DNA from: an uncultured Oscillospiraceae bacterium
GTDB lineage: Bacteria; Bacillota; Clostridia; Oscillospirales; Acutalibacteraceae
Reading direction: 5' to 3'
Assembly (NCBI GenBank): GCA_959601025.1
Contig: CAUGOD010000013.1
Coordinates: 1-62,389, forward strand
DNA length: 62,389 nucleotides
Position numbers and translations under genes: made by a program
The notes under the pieces: model-generated
What the model was told of the DNA's origin: nothing
Databases searched by the model: none
What the model saw: only the letters and a program-made list of their open reading frames with translations
Shown: piece by piece, positions 17,719-25,638 of the stretch
Layout: every line of letters starts with the position of its first letter
Position numbering within the stretch: the first letter of the stretch is position 1

Positions 17719-18750
17719 TTATCCGGCGCGGCCGCCCGGATTCTTGTTGAACACCCGGGAAAGCAGGCTGGCCAGGCGGTTGAGCAGGAAGACCAGAATC
17801 AGCAGCACCGACGCAGTGGCATAGGCAATGTGGAAGGCATCCGGGTCGGTGGCCTGGCTGGCCGTCTGGTAAAGATGCAGGGTCAGCGTCCGCCCGCTTT
17901 GCAGGATATGTCCGAAAAACTCCCTCGGCATATCGTACGCCATCCCGGCGGTAAAGATCAGAGCGGCAGATTCCCCCACGATCCGTCCCATGCCGAGGAT
18001 CAGCGCGGTCAGCACGCCGGGCATGGCGCAGGGCAGCACAATTCCCAGAACCACCCGCAGCTTCCCGGCCCCGAGGGCGAGCGCCCCTTCCTTATAGCTG
18101 TCCGGAACGGCGAGGAGGGATTCCTCGGTGGTACGGATGATGGTGGGCAGGATACAGATGGCCATGGTCAGGCAGCCCGCGAGGATGGACACCCCCATAC
18201 CCAGCATGACGCAGAACACGGTGTAGCCGAACAGGCCGAAAATGATGGACGGCACCCCGGAGAGCACCTCCGTGGTGAAACGGATAGCCTTCACCAGCCG
18301 TCCCTGTCTGGCGTACTGGGTCAGGTAGATTGCCGCCGACAGGCCGATCGGGGTCACGATCAGCAGGGTAAGCGCCACTATGTACAGGGTATTGATAATC
18401 ATGGGCAGAATCCCCTGTAACGCTTTATCCCGCGCGGAATATGCGGTGGACAGGAAGTTCCAGGAAATATGGGGCAGTCCCTGCACCAGAATGTACCCGA
18501 TCAGGCCGACCAGAATACAGACCGTGATTCCCGCGCACAGATAAATCAGCCCGCTCAGCATGCCGTCCTTCACCCGGCGACGCCGGCGGTGAAGGCTGGG
18601 CGGCGCGGCGGCCGGAGACGTGCCCGGCACAGGCGGGGACATATCCGGCACAGACGGGGACATATCCGGCACGGCCGGGGACACATCCGGCACGGCTGGG
18701 AATGTGTTCATCGCGGCCAGGGACGCCGCCCTTGCTTTACTCGCGGCCAT
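17719..18750 (-). CDS. pstA: Phosphate ABC transporter permease PstA
   Basis: 343 residues, about 50 more than usual. The C-terminal ~280 residues are a normal six-helix PstA permease (LPIIINTLYI-type region, GVPSIIFGLFGYTVF, EESLLAVPDSYKEGALALGAGK coupling loop, GRIVGESAALIFTAG). The extra N-terminus is an Ala/Pro-rich cytoplasmic segment built from four 7-residue repeats (consensus xVPDMSP), followed by a basic patch RRRRRVK. The ATG overlaps the pstC stop by 14 bases. Confidence 0.95.
   Translation of the reverse strand: MAASKARAASLAAMNTFPAVPDVSPAVPDMSPSVPDMSPPVPGTSPAAAPPSLHRRRRRVKDGMLSGLIYLCAGITVCILVGLIGYILVQGLPHISWNFLSTAYSARDKALQGILPMIINTLYIVALTLLIVTPIGLSAAIYLTQYARQGRLVKAIRFTTEVLSGVPSIIFGLFGYTVFCVMLGMGVSILAGCLTMAICILPTIIRTTEESLLAVPDSYKEGALALGAGKLRVVLGIVLPCAMPGVLTALILGMGRIVGESAALIFTAGMAYDMPREFFGHILQSGRTLTLHLYQTASQATDPDAFHIAYATASVLLILVFLLNRLASLLSRVFNKNPGGRAG
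18614..18697 (-). repeat. Four tandem 21-bp repeats inside pstA
   Basis: Units at 18614-18634, 18635-18655, 18656-18676 and 18677-18697, the two middle ones nearly identical. In frame they encode the proline-rich xVPDMSP heptads at the PstA N-terminus. Copy number is a likely source of length variation between strains. Confidence 0.9.
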
Positions 18751-20074
18751 CGATCTTCACCCCTCTTTTGGAAATCATCGTAAACGAAATGTTCACGATC
18801 ATGATGAACACGAACAGGACCAGGCCGATACTGAACAGCGCCTGCCGGTGGAGGCCGTAGGAGTAGCTCATTTCCAGCACCACGCCGGCGGTCAGCGGGC
18901 GGACGCTGGAGAGCAGCTGCGGAAGCTGCACCACATTGCCGCACACCATGATGACCGCCATCGTCTCCCCGATCGCGCGGCCCACGCCAAGAATCACCCC
19001 GGCGAGGATGCCCGACCGCGCGGCCGGCACCATCACCCTGAATATGGTGCCGATGTGGGTGTTCCCGAGTGAGAGGGACGCCTCCTTGTACGACGACGGA
19101 ACGGCCCGCAGAGCGGTCTCCGACACGTTGACAATGGTGGGGAGCACCATAATCGCCAGAATAAGGATCATGGCGAGCAGGCTGTCTCCGAAGGTGTTCG
19201 GAAATACCGCCTTAATCGCCGGAACGATAATAATCATGCCGAAAAAGCCGTAAATCACCGACGGGATGCCGGCCAGCAGCTCCACTGCCGGACGGACGAC
19301 CGCCGCCAGCGGACGGGGCGCCAGCTCGGCGAGGAAAATCGCAGTGAGCAGGCCGATCGGCACGCCGAGCAGAATAGCTCCCAGCGTCCCGAGGATCGAG
19401 GTCAGGATCATATACAGGATTCCGTAGCTTCCCGCGCTCGGGGCCCACTTGGCGCCGAACAGGAAATCACCCAGCCCGATCTCCGCGATAGCGGGCGCGC
19501 CTGCCACGACCATATACACGGTGATAATTCCCACCGCGCCCACCGACATGCAGGCGAACACAAGGAAGATCGCTTCCGCCAGCCGGTCCACCCCCTGAGT
19601 GGTCATGGAAAGCACCGCGCCCAGCAATCCGGCAACCAGCATCGCGGCCAGAGAGGTGTGATAGGCCATCTCCACCCGGCTCACGCCGAGATCGAGAAAG
19701 ACGGAGGTGATCGAATTGCCGGTCATCATCACTGTCAGCGGTGCGATGGCGGCCAGCATAAAGCCGACGGCGGCCAGCCGGGGCTTCTTCAGCGCCGCCA
19801 GAACCCCGCCCCCCAGAAAAGCCAGCGGGCAGACGGCCGCCGCAATTTTGGCGAGAAGCGGCAGGGAAACCGCCGTTCCCTTGACGTTCATGTACCCGGT
19901 CACCACCTGCAGGGAGGTAAAGGTGTAGCCGACGCCGCCCAGCCGAAAGGTGACAAAGGGAAGAAAAAACATCGCCGCCCCGGCCAGCGCCGCCAGAACC
20001 GCAAGAACCGTCAGGCAGCGCCTCCGCATTACCCGGCGACACCTCTTCACCTCGTTGTTCATGGTTTTTTCCAT
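18737..20074 (-). CDS. pstC: Phosphate ABC transporter permease PstC with N-terminal membrane domain
   Basis: 445 residues against about 300 for ordinary PstC. The C-terminal ~290 residues are a normal PstC permease (IYGFFGMIIIVPAIK, ETALRAVPSSYKEASLSLG, GVGRAIGETMAVIMVCGN). Residues 1 to about 160 add four further hydrophobic helices (about 18-35, 65-83, 90-108, 128-145) separated by short loops (FLPFVTFRLGGVGYTFTS; MTGNSITSVFLDLGVSRVE). This added domain may sense something or stabilise the complex; its function is unknown to me. ATG behind AGGA. Confidence 0.94.
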   Translation of the reverse strand: MEKTMNNEVKRCRRVMRRRCLTVLAVLAALAGAAMFFLPFVTFRLGGVGYTFTSLQVVTGYMNVKGTAVSLPLLAKIAAAVCPLAFLGGGVLAALKKPRLAAVGFMLAAIAPLTVMMTGNSITSVFLDLGVSRVEMAYHTSLAAMLVAGLLGAVLSMTTQGVDRLAEAIFLVFACMSVGAVGIITVYMVVAGAPAIAEIGLGDFLFGAKWAPSAGSYGILYMILTSILGTLGAILLGVPIGLLTAIFLAELAPRPLAAVVRPAVELLAGIPSVIYGFFGMIIIVPAIKAVFPNTFGDSLLAMILILAIMVLPTIVNVSETALRAVPSSYKEASLSLGNTHIGTIFRVMVPAARSGILAGVILGVGRAIGETMAVIMVCGNVVQLPQLLSSVRPLTAGVVLEMSYSYGLHRQALFSIGLVLFVFIMIVNISFTMISKRGVKIDGRE

Positions 20075-20223
20075 CTGAATCCTAGTCCTTTCCTCCGGAT
20101 TCGTCTCCGATCCGGATTTTACGTCTGGACAGAATATAAAGCCGTAATCAAAAGGTCTTTGACTTTTGTATTGATTGTTCGTTTATGCGCCGCTCTTAAA
20201 CCGTCTTGCAACGCCCTATTGCT

Positions 20224-20316
20224 CTTTGCCCGCCGGGAGCGGACAGCCCGAAAGGTCTCGCCGCGGTTCGTACGCGGCGAGACCTGCCGGAGCCGCCCGC
20301 TCCCGGCGGGCCAAAG
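20224..20316. other. Large nested hairpin between pstS and pstC
   Basis: Outer arms 20224-20242 and 20297-20316 pair over 19 bp with one bulge. Inner perfect 13-bp arms, 20253-20265 and 20273-20285, enclose a 7-nt loop. No T-run follows on either strand, so it is not a classical terminator. Its position fits an mRNA-stability or attenuation element that gives excess PstS. The rest of the 341-bp gap shows no gene. Confidence 0.75.
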
Positions 20317-20415
20317 AACAGGAAATGAAGGGGAAGGGTTCGTACAGTCAGGGGAAAAGTCTGCGGTATCCGGAAGCGCTTTGGGGGAAGGGGGAGCCTG
20401 TAAGCCCCGCCGGCC

Positions 20416-21297
20416 TTATTTCCAGAATTCCACCGGGATCAGCTTGTCAGCTTTGATCAGGCTCTGCGCCTTATCCGTCTTCAGAAATTCAAGGTAAGCG
20501 AGAACCAGCTTGTCGTCGGTGCCCTTGCGATAGGCATGGACGAAGGGGCGCTGGAGCTTGTAGCTGCCGTCTGCGATGGTGGCTTCCTCCGCCGCGACGC
20601 CTCCGACCTTCAGGGCCTTGACTTTATCATTGACGGAGGCGTAGGAGATATAGCCGATCGCCGCTTCCTCGGACGCGACCTTAGAAACCACGTCGCCGGT
20701 CTCCTTCAGCAGAACGCCGTACTGGCACTCACCCTTGGCGCCGATGATCTCTTCAAAGCCGTCGCGGGTACCGGAGCCTTCCTCCCGGCCGACCACATAG
20801 ATCGCCTGATCCGCGCCGCCCACGTCCTTCCAGTTGGTGATCTCTCCCTTGAAAATACCGGCGATCTGCTCCAGGGTAAGGTCGCTTACGCCGTTATTGG
20901 GATGAACGGCGACCGCAATGCCGTCGATCGCCATGGTGATGACCTCATACTTGCCATCCGCGTTTTCCTCGTCCTTAACATTGCGGGAGAGGTTACCGAT
21001 CTGGCAGGTGCCGTCGTTCAGTCCGGTGATCGCGGAGCCGGAGCCCTGCTGGTCTACCGTAACGGTCACATCGGGGTACTGCGTTCTGAATTCCTCGCTC
21101 AGCGCCGCCATGATGTCGGCCATTGAGCTGGAGCCGGCGAATTTCAGGTCGCCGCTCAGCTTTTCCGCCGTGGAGGCGTCGCCGCCGCTGGCAGTCCCGG
21201 CCGCGCTGGAATTGCCGCCCACCTCGGTATTACCGCAGCCGGCGAACAGTACAGACGCCATCGCCGCCGCGCAGACAATGCCTACAAACTTCTTCAT
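20416..21297 (-). CDS. pstS: Phosphate ABC transporter phosphate-binding lipoprotein PstS
   Basis: 293 residues with a signal peptide and lipobox LFAGC (about residues 17-21), a Ser/Ala-rich linker, then a type II binding fold with LKFAGSSSMADIMAALSEEF and DQQGSGSAITGLNDGT, the phosphate-contacting loops of PstS, and VGREEGSGTRDGFEEI. The ATG at 21297 follows AAAGGA at 12 nt; the frame extending to 21435 would read through the promoter. First gene of the operon, behind the Pho-box-like repeats. Confidence 0.95.
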   Translation of the reverse strand: MKKFVGIVCAAAMASVLFAGCGNTEVGGNSSAAGTASGGDASTAEKLSGDLKFAGSSSMADIMAALSEEFRTQYPDVTVTVDQQGSGSAITGLNDGTCQIGNLSRNVKDEENADGKYEVITMAIDGIAVAVHPNNGVSDLTLEQIAGIFKGEITNWKDVGGADQAIYVVGREEGSGTRDGFEEIIGAKGECQYGVLLKETGDVVSKVASEEAAIGYISYASVNDKVKALKVGGVAAEEATIADGSYKLQRPFVHAYRKGTDDKLVLAYLEFLKTDKAQSLIKADKLIPVEFWK

Positions 21298-21419
21298 GAG
21301 AATACCATTCCTTTCTGGCGGGCTTTCCAAAGAAGCCCTCTTCCCCAAGGAGACCTCTCCCTTGGGAACTCTTCCCGGGATGCCCGCTTTGCTTTTTTCT
21401 TTTTCTTGGTACGCCTGTA

Positions 21420-21472
21420 ATTTTACCGGCGTCATGTTAGCCAGATGTTAAGTATTTTTTATGTTCTGTTAA
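21420..21472 (-). promoter_or_regulatory. Pho-box-like repeats and promoter of the pst-pho operon
   Basis: On the minus strand TTAACA (21472-21467), TTAACA (21451-21446) and CTAACA (21440-21435) occur with an 11-bp register (steps of 21 and 11), like the TTAACA-type direct repeats bound by PhoP~P in Bacillus. A TAAAAT -10 (21425-21420) follows at the expected distance and no good -35 is present, as expected of an activator-dependent promoter. Confidence 0.7.
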
Positions 21473-21584
21473 AATCCGCGGCTTCTTTTTCCGGGCCTGT
21501 TGTTGATTGCGGAAAAGGCCCGAAATGCCGCGGTTGTTCTCCTTGCTTTTTCAGGAAAAGACGCCGCGATTATTAAGGTTACGT

Positions 21585-21628
21585 AAAAATCCCGAAGGAA
21601 GGCGGCAATGCTCTTCCTTCGGGATTTT
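21585..21628 (-). terminator. Intrinsic terminator of the HTH regulator gene
   Basis: Near-perfect arms of about 15 bases (21585-21601 with 21613-21628) around an 11-nt loop, with A/T runs on both sides so it may act in both directions. It lies about 75 bp after the HTH stop. Confidence 0.8.
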
Positions 21629-21701
21629 CGTGATTTTCCATGAGACGGAACCCTGCGCCGCCCAAAAGCGGCGGCCTTCCATCGTTCTGTAAGGTTACCG
21701 T

Positions 21702-22019
21702 TTACCGTTTTCCGTCCTCGATCCACTGGGTCAATTCCCCGATGATCTCCTCCAGCCGGCCGACAAGAAGCTCCTGCCGGTGCCGGAGCTCCGCATTGCA
21801 GGCCGGTTCCATATCCATCAGGTAATCAAGGGATACCCCATACAGTCCGGCGAGCTTTTTCAGAACCGGCAGAGAGGGAAGGTTGGCGTCCCGCTCATAG
21901 GTGCTAACCGCGGCGGCCGTCACCTCCAGGCGTTCCGCCACCTGCTGCTGGGTCAGGCCCTGTTTCTGCCGGAGCTCCCCCAGCTTTTCTCCCAACGTCT
22001 GTTCCAACGTCTGTTCCAT
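21702..22019 (-). CDS. Small XRE-type helix-turn-helix regulator
   Basis: 105 residues. Residues 10-66 form a Cro/CI-type HTH domain (LGELRQKQGLTQQQVAERL, VSTYERDANLPSLPVLKKLA). A short tail after YGVSLDYLMDM is a helical, charged coiled-coil candidate (residues 75-105). Target unknown. The N-terminus contains a short duplication (MEQTLEQTL). It stands alone, downstream of a repeat copy that points the other way. Confidence 0.85.
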   Translation of the reverse strand: MEQTLEQTLGEKLGELRQKQGLTQQQVAERLEVTAAAVSTYERDANLPSLPVLKKLAGLYGVSLDYLMDMEPACNAELRHRQELLVGRLEEIIGELTQWIEDGKR

Positions 22020-22083
22020 ACCCTATCATCCCGTCCGCCCGGAGGCAAATTCTCCTACCGCTTTCCCACTTGAACCTTGTTTT

Positions 22084-22293
22084 TATGGTATAATGCCGGC
22101 AGGGAGAAATGCGACAGCATTTCTCGATTGCGCCGCCGGAAAGCGTTGGCAGAGAACCCGGCTGGGTGGCGCTATGGTATAATAAATCCGGCAAAGCCGG
22201 ATTTATCGAAAAACGATTGTCGGGCCAAAGGCCCTTCCTGTCGCTTCGCGCCACCATCGTTTTTCCCCTCGGCATCTATTTTATGGTATAATG
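22084..22293 (+). repeat. Intergenic repeat copy A (two-module form)
   Basis: Three exact TATGGTATAAT boxes at 22084-22094, 22173-22183 and 22283-22293. Between the first two lie hairpin GAGAAATGC-GACA-GCATTTCTC and a block with complementary ends (GCGCCGCCGG ... GGGTGGCGC). Between the last two lies a second module with ATCCGGC/GCCGGAT and AACGAT/ATCGTT stems, also found after copy D. It is oriented to the plus strand, against the neighbouring genes. Confidence 0.85.
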
Positions 22294-22377
22294 GAGGGAC
22301 AGCGTTTGCAAGCACAGGTTCTGGCCTTGTCATGAATTTTCACTTCCTTGTGCAAATTGTTATCTATTGACAAACGC

Positions 22378-22410
22378 AAAAAGCCGGCAGGTCTGAATAA
22401 ACCTGCCGGC
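22378..22410 (-). terminator. Intrinsic terminator of pnp
   Basis: Perfect 10-bp GC-rich stem (22383-22392 with 22401-22410), 8-nt loop, five T on the minus strand. About 50 bp past the pnp stop. Confidence 0.9.
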
Positions 22411-22461
22411 TCACTTATTCCATATATCTGGATATCCTGTTACAAACTATAACGAAAGGAT

Positions 22462-24660
22462 TCAGCGACGCTGGGGACGGCCGCCTTCACCGCGTTCGCG
22501 GCGGAAGCCGCCTTCCCGGCGGGGCGGGCGGGGAGAATCGGAAACGGTGTTCTCCGGCGTCAGGCCCTCCACCTCGATCAGCGCGTCGCGGCGGGAGAGG
22601 TTCAGGCGGCCCTGCTCGTCGATCTCGGTCACCTTGACCAGCACCTCGTCGCCCACGGCGACCACATCCTCCACCTTCTCGACCCGCTTGACGTCCAGCC
22701 GGCTGATGTGGACAAGCCCTTCCTTACCGGGCGCGATTTCCACAAACGCGCCGAAGTTCATCAGACGGGTAACGCGGCCCTTATAAATCGCGCCGATCTC
22801 CGGGTCCTTCGCGATGGTTTCCACAATAGACAGGGCGCGCTTCGCGTCGGTGATGTCCAGCGCAGAAATGAAGACGTTGCCGTCCTCTTCGATATCAATC
22901 TTGCAGTTGCATTCGGCCTGAATCTTCTGGATGACCGAACCGCCCTTGCCGATGACCTCGCGGATCTTGTCCACGTCGATCTTGGTGTTCAGCATCTTGG
23001 GCGCATACTGGGACAGCTCCTCACGCGGGGCGGGAATGGCCTTCAGCATAATCTCGTCCAGGATGTACAGCCGGGCCTTATAGGTCTTCTCCAGCGCCTC
23101 CCTGATGATAGCGGGGGTCAGGCCGTGCACCTTCAGATCCATCTGGATCGCGGTGATGCCCTTATGGGTGCCGCCCACCTTGAAGTCCATATCGCCGAAG
23201 AAATCCTCCAGCCCCTGGATGTCCACCATGGTCATAAAGCGGTCGCCCTCGGTCACCAGACCGCAGGAAATGCCCGCCACCGGCGCCTTGATCGGCACGC
23301 CCGCGTCCATCAGGGCGAGGGTGGAGCCGCAGATTGACGCCTGCGAGGTGGAACCGTTGGAGGACACCACTTCGGACACCAGACGGAGGGTATAGGGGAA
23401 TTCCTCCACCGGGGGAATGACCGGCAGCAGAGCGCGCTCGGCAAGGGCGCCGTGCCCGATCTCCCGGCGGCCGGGGCCGCGGGAGGGCTTGGTCTCGCCC
23501 ACGGAATAGGACGGGAAGTTATAATGATGCATATACCGCTTGCTGTCCTGGTCGTCGATGCCGTCCAGAAGCTGGGCGTCGCCCGAGGAACCGAGGGTCA
23601 CGGTGGTGAGCACCTGCGTCTGGCCGCGGGTGAACAGACCCGAGCCGTGTACGCGGGGCAGGATGCCGACCTCCGCCGCCAGCGGGCGGATTTCGTCGAT
23701 GCCGCGGCCGTCCACCCGCTTGCCGTCGTCCAGCAGCCAGCGGCGGACGACATATTTCTGCAGCTTGTACAGGCAGTCGTCGAGCATCGCGGTCTGCTCC
23801 GGATACTGCTCGTCGAACTGCGCGTGCACCTCGTCGTACACCGGCAGCAGCCGCTCGTCGCGGACGCGCTTGTCGTCGGTGTCCAGAGCCGCGCGAACCT
23901 TCTCAATCGCGAAGTCCTTGACCGCCTCAAACATCGCCGGGTCGGGATCGCTGGATTCAAAGGGAATCTTCTCCTTACCGATTTCGGCAACGATGCCCTT
24001 GATGAACTCCACAATCTGCTGGTTGGCTTCGTGGCCGGCCATAATGCCATTAAACATGGTCTCGTTGTCGATTTCATTCGCGCCCGCCTCGATCATCGCG
24101 ACCAGGTCGGCCGTGGAGGCCACCGTCACATGCATATCGGAGCGCTTCTCCTGCTCGGCGGTGGGGTTGATGACGTACTCGCCGTCCACCAGGCCCACCA
24201 CAACGCCGGAGATCGGGCCATCCCACGGGATCTCGGAAATCGAGATGGCGATGGACGCGCCGATCATGGCGGTGGTTTCCGGCGGGCAGTCAGGGTCGAC
24301 GCTCATCACCGTGCAGACCAGCGACACGTCGTTGCGCATATCCTTCGGGAAAAGCGGACGGATCGGGCGGTCGATCACACGGGAGGTCAAAATGGCTTTC
24401 TCGCTGGGACGGCCCTCCCGCCGCTGGAAGGAGCCGGGGATTTTGCCCACCGCGTACAGCTTCTCCTCGTAATCCACCGAAAGCGGGAAGAAATCCACTC
24501 CCTCGCGAGGCTTCGCGGACATGGTCACCGTGCAGAGAATAACGGTCTCGCCGTAGCGGATCAGGCAGGAACCGTTCGCGAGCTGGGCGATCTTCCCGGT
24601 CTCGACGACCAGGGGACGGCCGGCCAGCGTCGTTTCGAACACCTTGTAATTTTCAAACAT
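22462..24660 (-). CDS. pnp: Polyribonucleotide nucleotidyltransferase (PNPase)
   Basis: 732 residues in the order expected for PNPase: two RNase PH-like domains (GSFQRREGRPSEKAILTSR near residue 80 in the first; GSGLFTRGQTQVLTTVTLG and phosphate-site GDMDFKVGGT in the second), a helical linker, KH (about 555-615, IREVIGKGGSVIQKI) and S1 (about 620-690, VTRLMNFGAFVEIAPGKEGL) domains, and an Arg/Gly-rich tail. It degrades RNA 3' to 5' by phosphorolysis. ATG behind GGAGG at 8 nt. Downstream of rpsO as in many bacteria. Confidence 0.98.
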   Translation of the reverse strand: MFENYKVFETTLAGRPLVVETGKIAQLANGSCLIRYGETVILCTVTMSAKPREGVDFFPLSVDYEEKLYAVGKIPGSFQRREGRPSEKAILTSRVIDRPIRPLFPKDMRNDVSLVCTVMSVDPDCPPETTAMIGASIAISISEIPWDGPISGVVVGLVDGEYVINPTAEQEKRSDMHVTVASTADLVAMIEAGANEIDNETMFNGIMAGHEANQQIVEFIKGIVAEIGKEKIPFESSDPDPAMFEAVKDFAIEKVRAALDTDDKRVRDERLLPVYDEVHAQFDEQYPEQTAMLDDCLYKLQKYVVRRWLLDDGKRVDGRGIDEIRPLAAEVGILPRVHGSGLFTRGQTQVLTTVTLGSSGDAQLLDGIDDQDSKRYMHHYNFPSYSVGETKPSRGPGRREIGHGALAERALLPVIPPVEEFPYTLRLVSEVVSSNGSTSQASICGSTLALMDAGVPIKAPVAGISCGLVTEGDRFMTMVDIQGLEDFFGDMDFKVGGTHKGITAIQMDLKVHGLTPAIIREALEKTYKARLYILDEIMLKAIPAPREELSQYAPKMLNTKIDVDKIREVIGKGGSVIQKIQAECNCKIDIEEDGNVFISALDITDAKRALSIVETIAKDPEIGAIYKGRVTRLMNFGAFVEIAPGKEGLVHISRLDVKRVEKVEDVVAVGDEVLVKVTEIDEQGRLNLSRRDALIEVEGLTPENTVSDSPRPPRREGGFRRERGEGGRPQRR

Positions 24661-24883
24661 GGCAATACCTCCGTTTTTAATTTATTTCCAAAACGGAGCG
24701 GCATGGAATTTTAGCAATGAAACCACGGCTCACCTTCGGCAACGCGGCCGCCCCTCTTCCTCGAAGGGCTATATCCTTCCGCGAAGGACTATACCCGCCG
24801 GGCTTTCCGTCCGCGCTGAACCGTCGTTTAACTGCTAAACCCACGCTTCTCCGTTTATCGGACAACGGTCGTTCCACGGTTTT

Positions 24884-24948
24884 CCGCGGCGGCTTGGGAC
24901 CGCCGCGGAAATGCGGATGAGGCAGGAAGGCGCCAGCCCCCCTGCCTC
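24884..24948. other. Hairpins between rpsO and pnp
   Basis: A 9-bp perfect GC stem (24884-24892 with 24900-24908), and a second stem (GAGGCAGG / CCTGCCTC) over about 24919-24949, follow the rpsO stop without a T-run. In the analogous rpsO-pnp gap of E. coli a structured RNA is cleaved by RNase III and governs pnp autoregulation. A similar role here is inference. Confidence 0.5.
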
Positions 24949-24958
24949 AGCGATTTTC

Positions 24959-25222
24959 TTATTTGCGGATGCCGAGCTTTTCAATAATCACGCGGTAGCG
25001 CGCGATATCCTTCTTCATCAGGTAATCCAGCAGATTGCGGCGATGGCCGACCATTTTCAGCAGGCCGCGGCGGGAGTGATGGTCCTTCTTGTGCACCTTC
25101 AGGTGCTCGGTCAGGTCGTTGATCCTCTTGGTGAGGACGGCGATCTGGACCTCGGGCGAACCGGTGTCCCCCTCATGCGTCGCATATTCCTTGATAATCG
25201 CGGTTTTTTCTTCCGGCAGCAT
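24959..25222 (-). CDS. rpsO: 30S ribosomal protein S15
   Basis: 87 residues, full family length, with the S15 blocks THEGDTGSPEVQIAVLTKRI, HLKVHKKDHHSRRGLL and RRNLLDYLMKKD. It binds 16S rRNA in the small-subunit platform. The frame is open for a further 80 codons upstream, but S15 begins at the ATG at 25222, where AAAGAGGTG stands at the right distance. Confidence 0.98.
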   Translation of the reverse strand: MLPEEKTAIIKEYATHEGDTGSPEVQIAVLTKRINDLTEHLKVHKKDHHSRRGLLKMVGHRRNLLDYLMKKDIARYRVIIEKLGIRK

Positions 25223-25391
25223 GGCTTTCACCTCTTTGAAATATTTTCCGATCACCCAGAGCGGGGAAGCGGTGATTCCCTGTGAGCCTGCGTGGCAGGC
25301 GAGCGCCTCAGGCGAGCGCCTGTAATGCAGACGGGCATACTCCGCCGTCCGGGAAATGGAATGCCGCGGCGTAATGGCCGCGCGCTTAGAT
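25223..25391 (-). promoter_or_regulatory. Structured rpsO leader, possible S15 autoregulatory site
   Basis: A leader of about 165 nt lies between the promoter and rpsO. It holds a perfect tandem 13-mer (25296-25308 and 25309-25321), each copy self-complementary (AGGCG/CGCCT). S15 represses its own mRNA through leader structures in many bacteria; here the structure is seen and the regulation is inferred. Confidence 0.45.
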
Positions 25392-25420
25392 AGTATACCA
25401 CACGGTTTTCTTCTTGTAAA
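25392..25420 (-). promoter_or_regulatory. Predicted sigma-A promoter of rpsO-pnp
   Basis: TTTACA, 17 bp, TATACT on the minus strand, with TGG just before the -10 as an extended element. I see no gene in the remaining 25421-25638. Confidence 0.75.
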
Positions 25421-25638
25421 GGTTTTTTCTTTCAAAATTAGGCAACTGCGGTGGTCCCCGTCCAAACCACGCCTGTCTTCGTCCCGCCACTGTTACCGAA
25501 ACCCATGTCTGCGGTCGCGGTTCCGCCATCCAGATAGAAAAACGGAACAGGAAAAACAAAAAGAACAGGGATTTCCATAGACAGACGATTGCCGCAAAAA
25601 GACAGGAATGCCGCACGGCTTATCCATGTGCTTATTCG

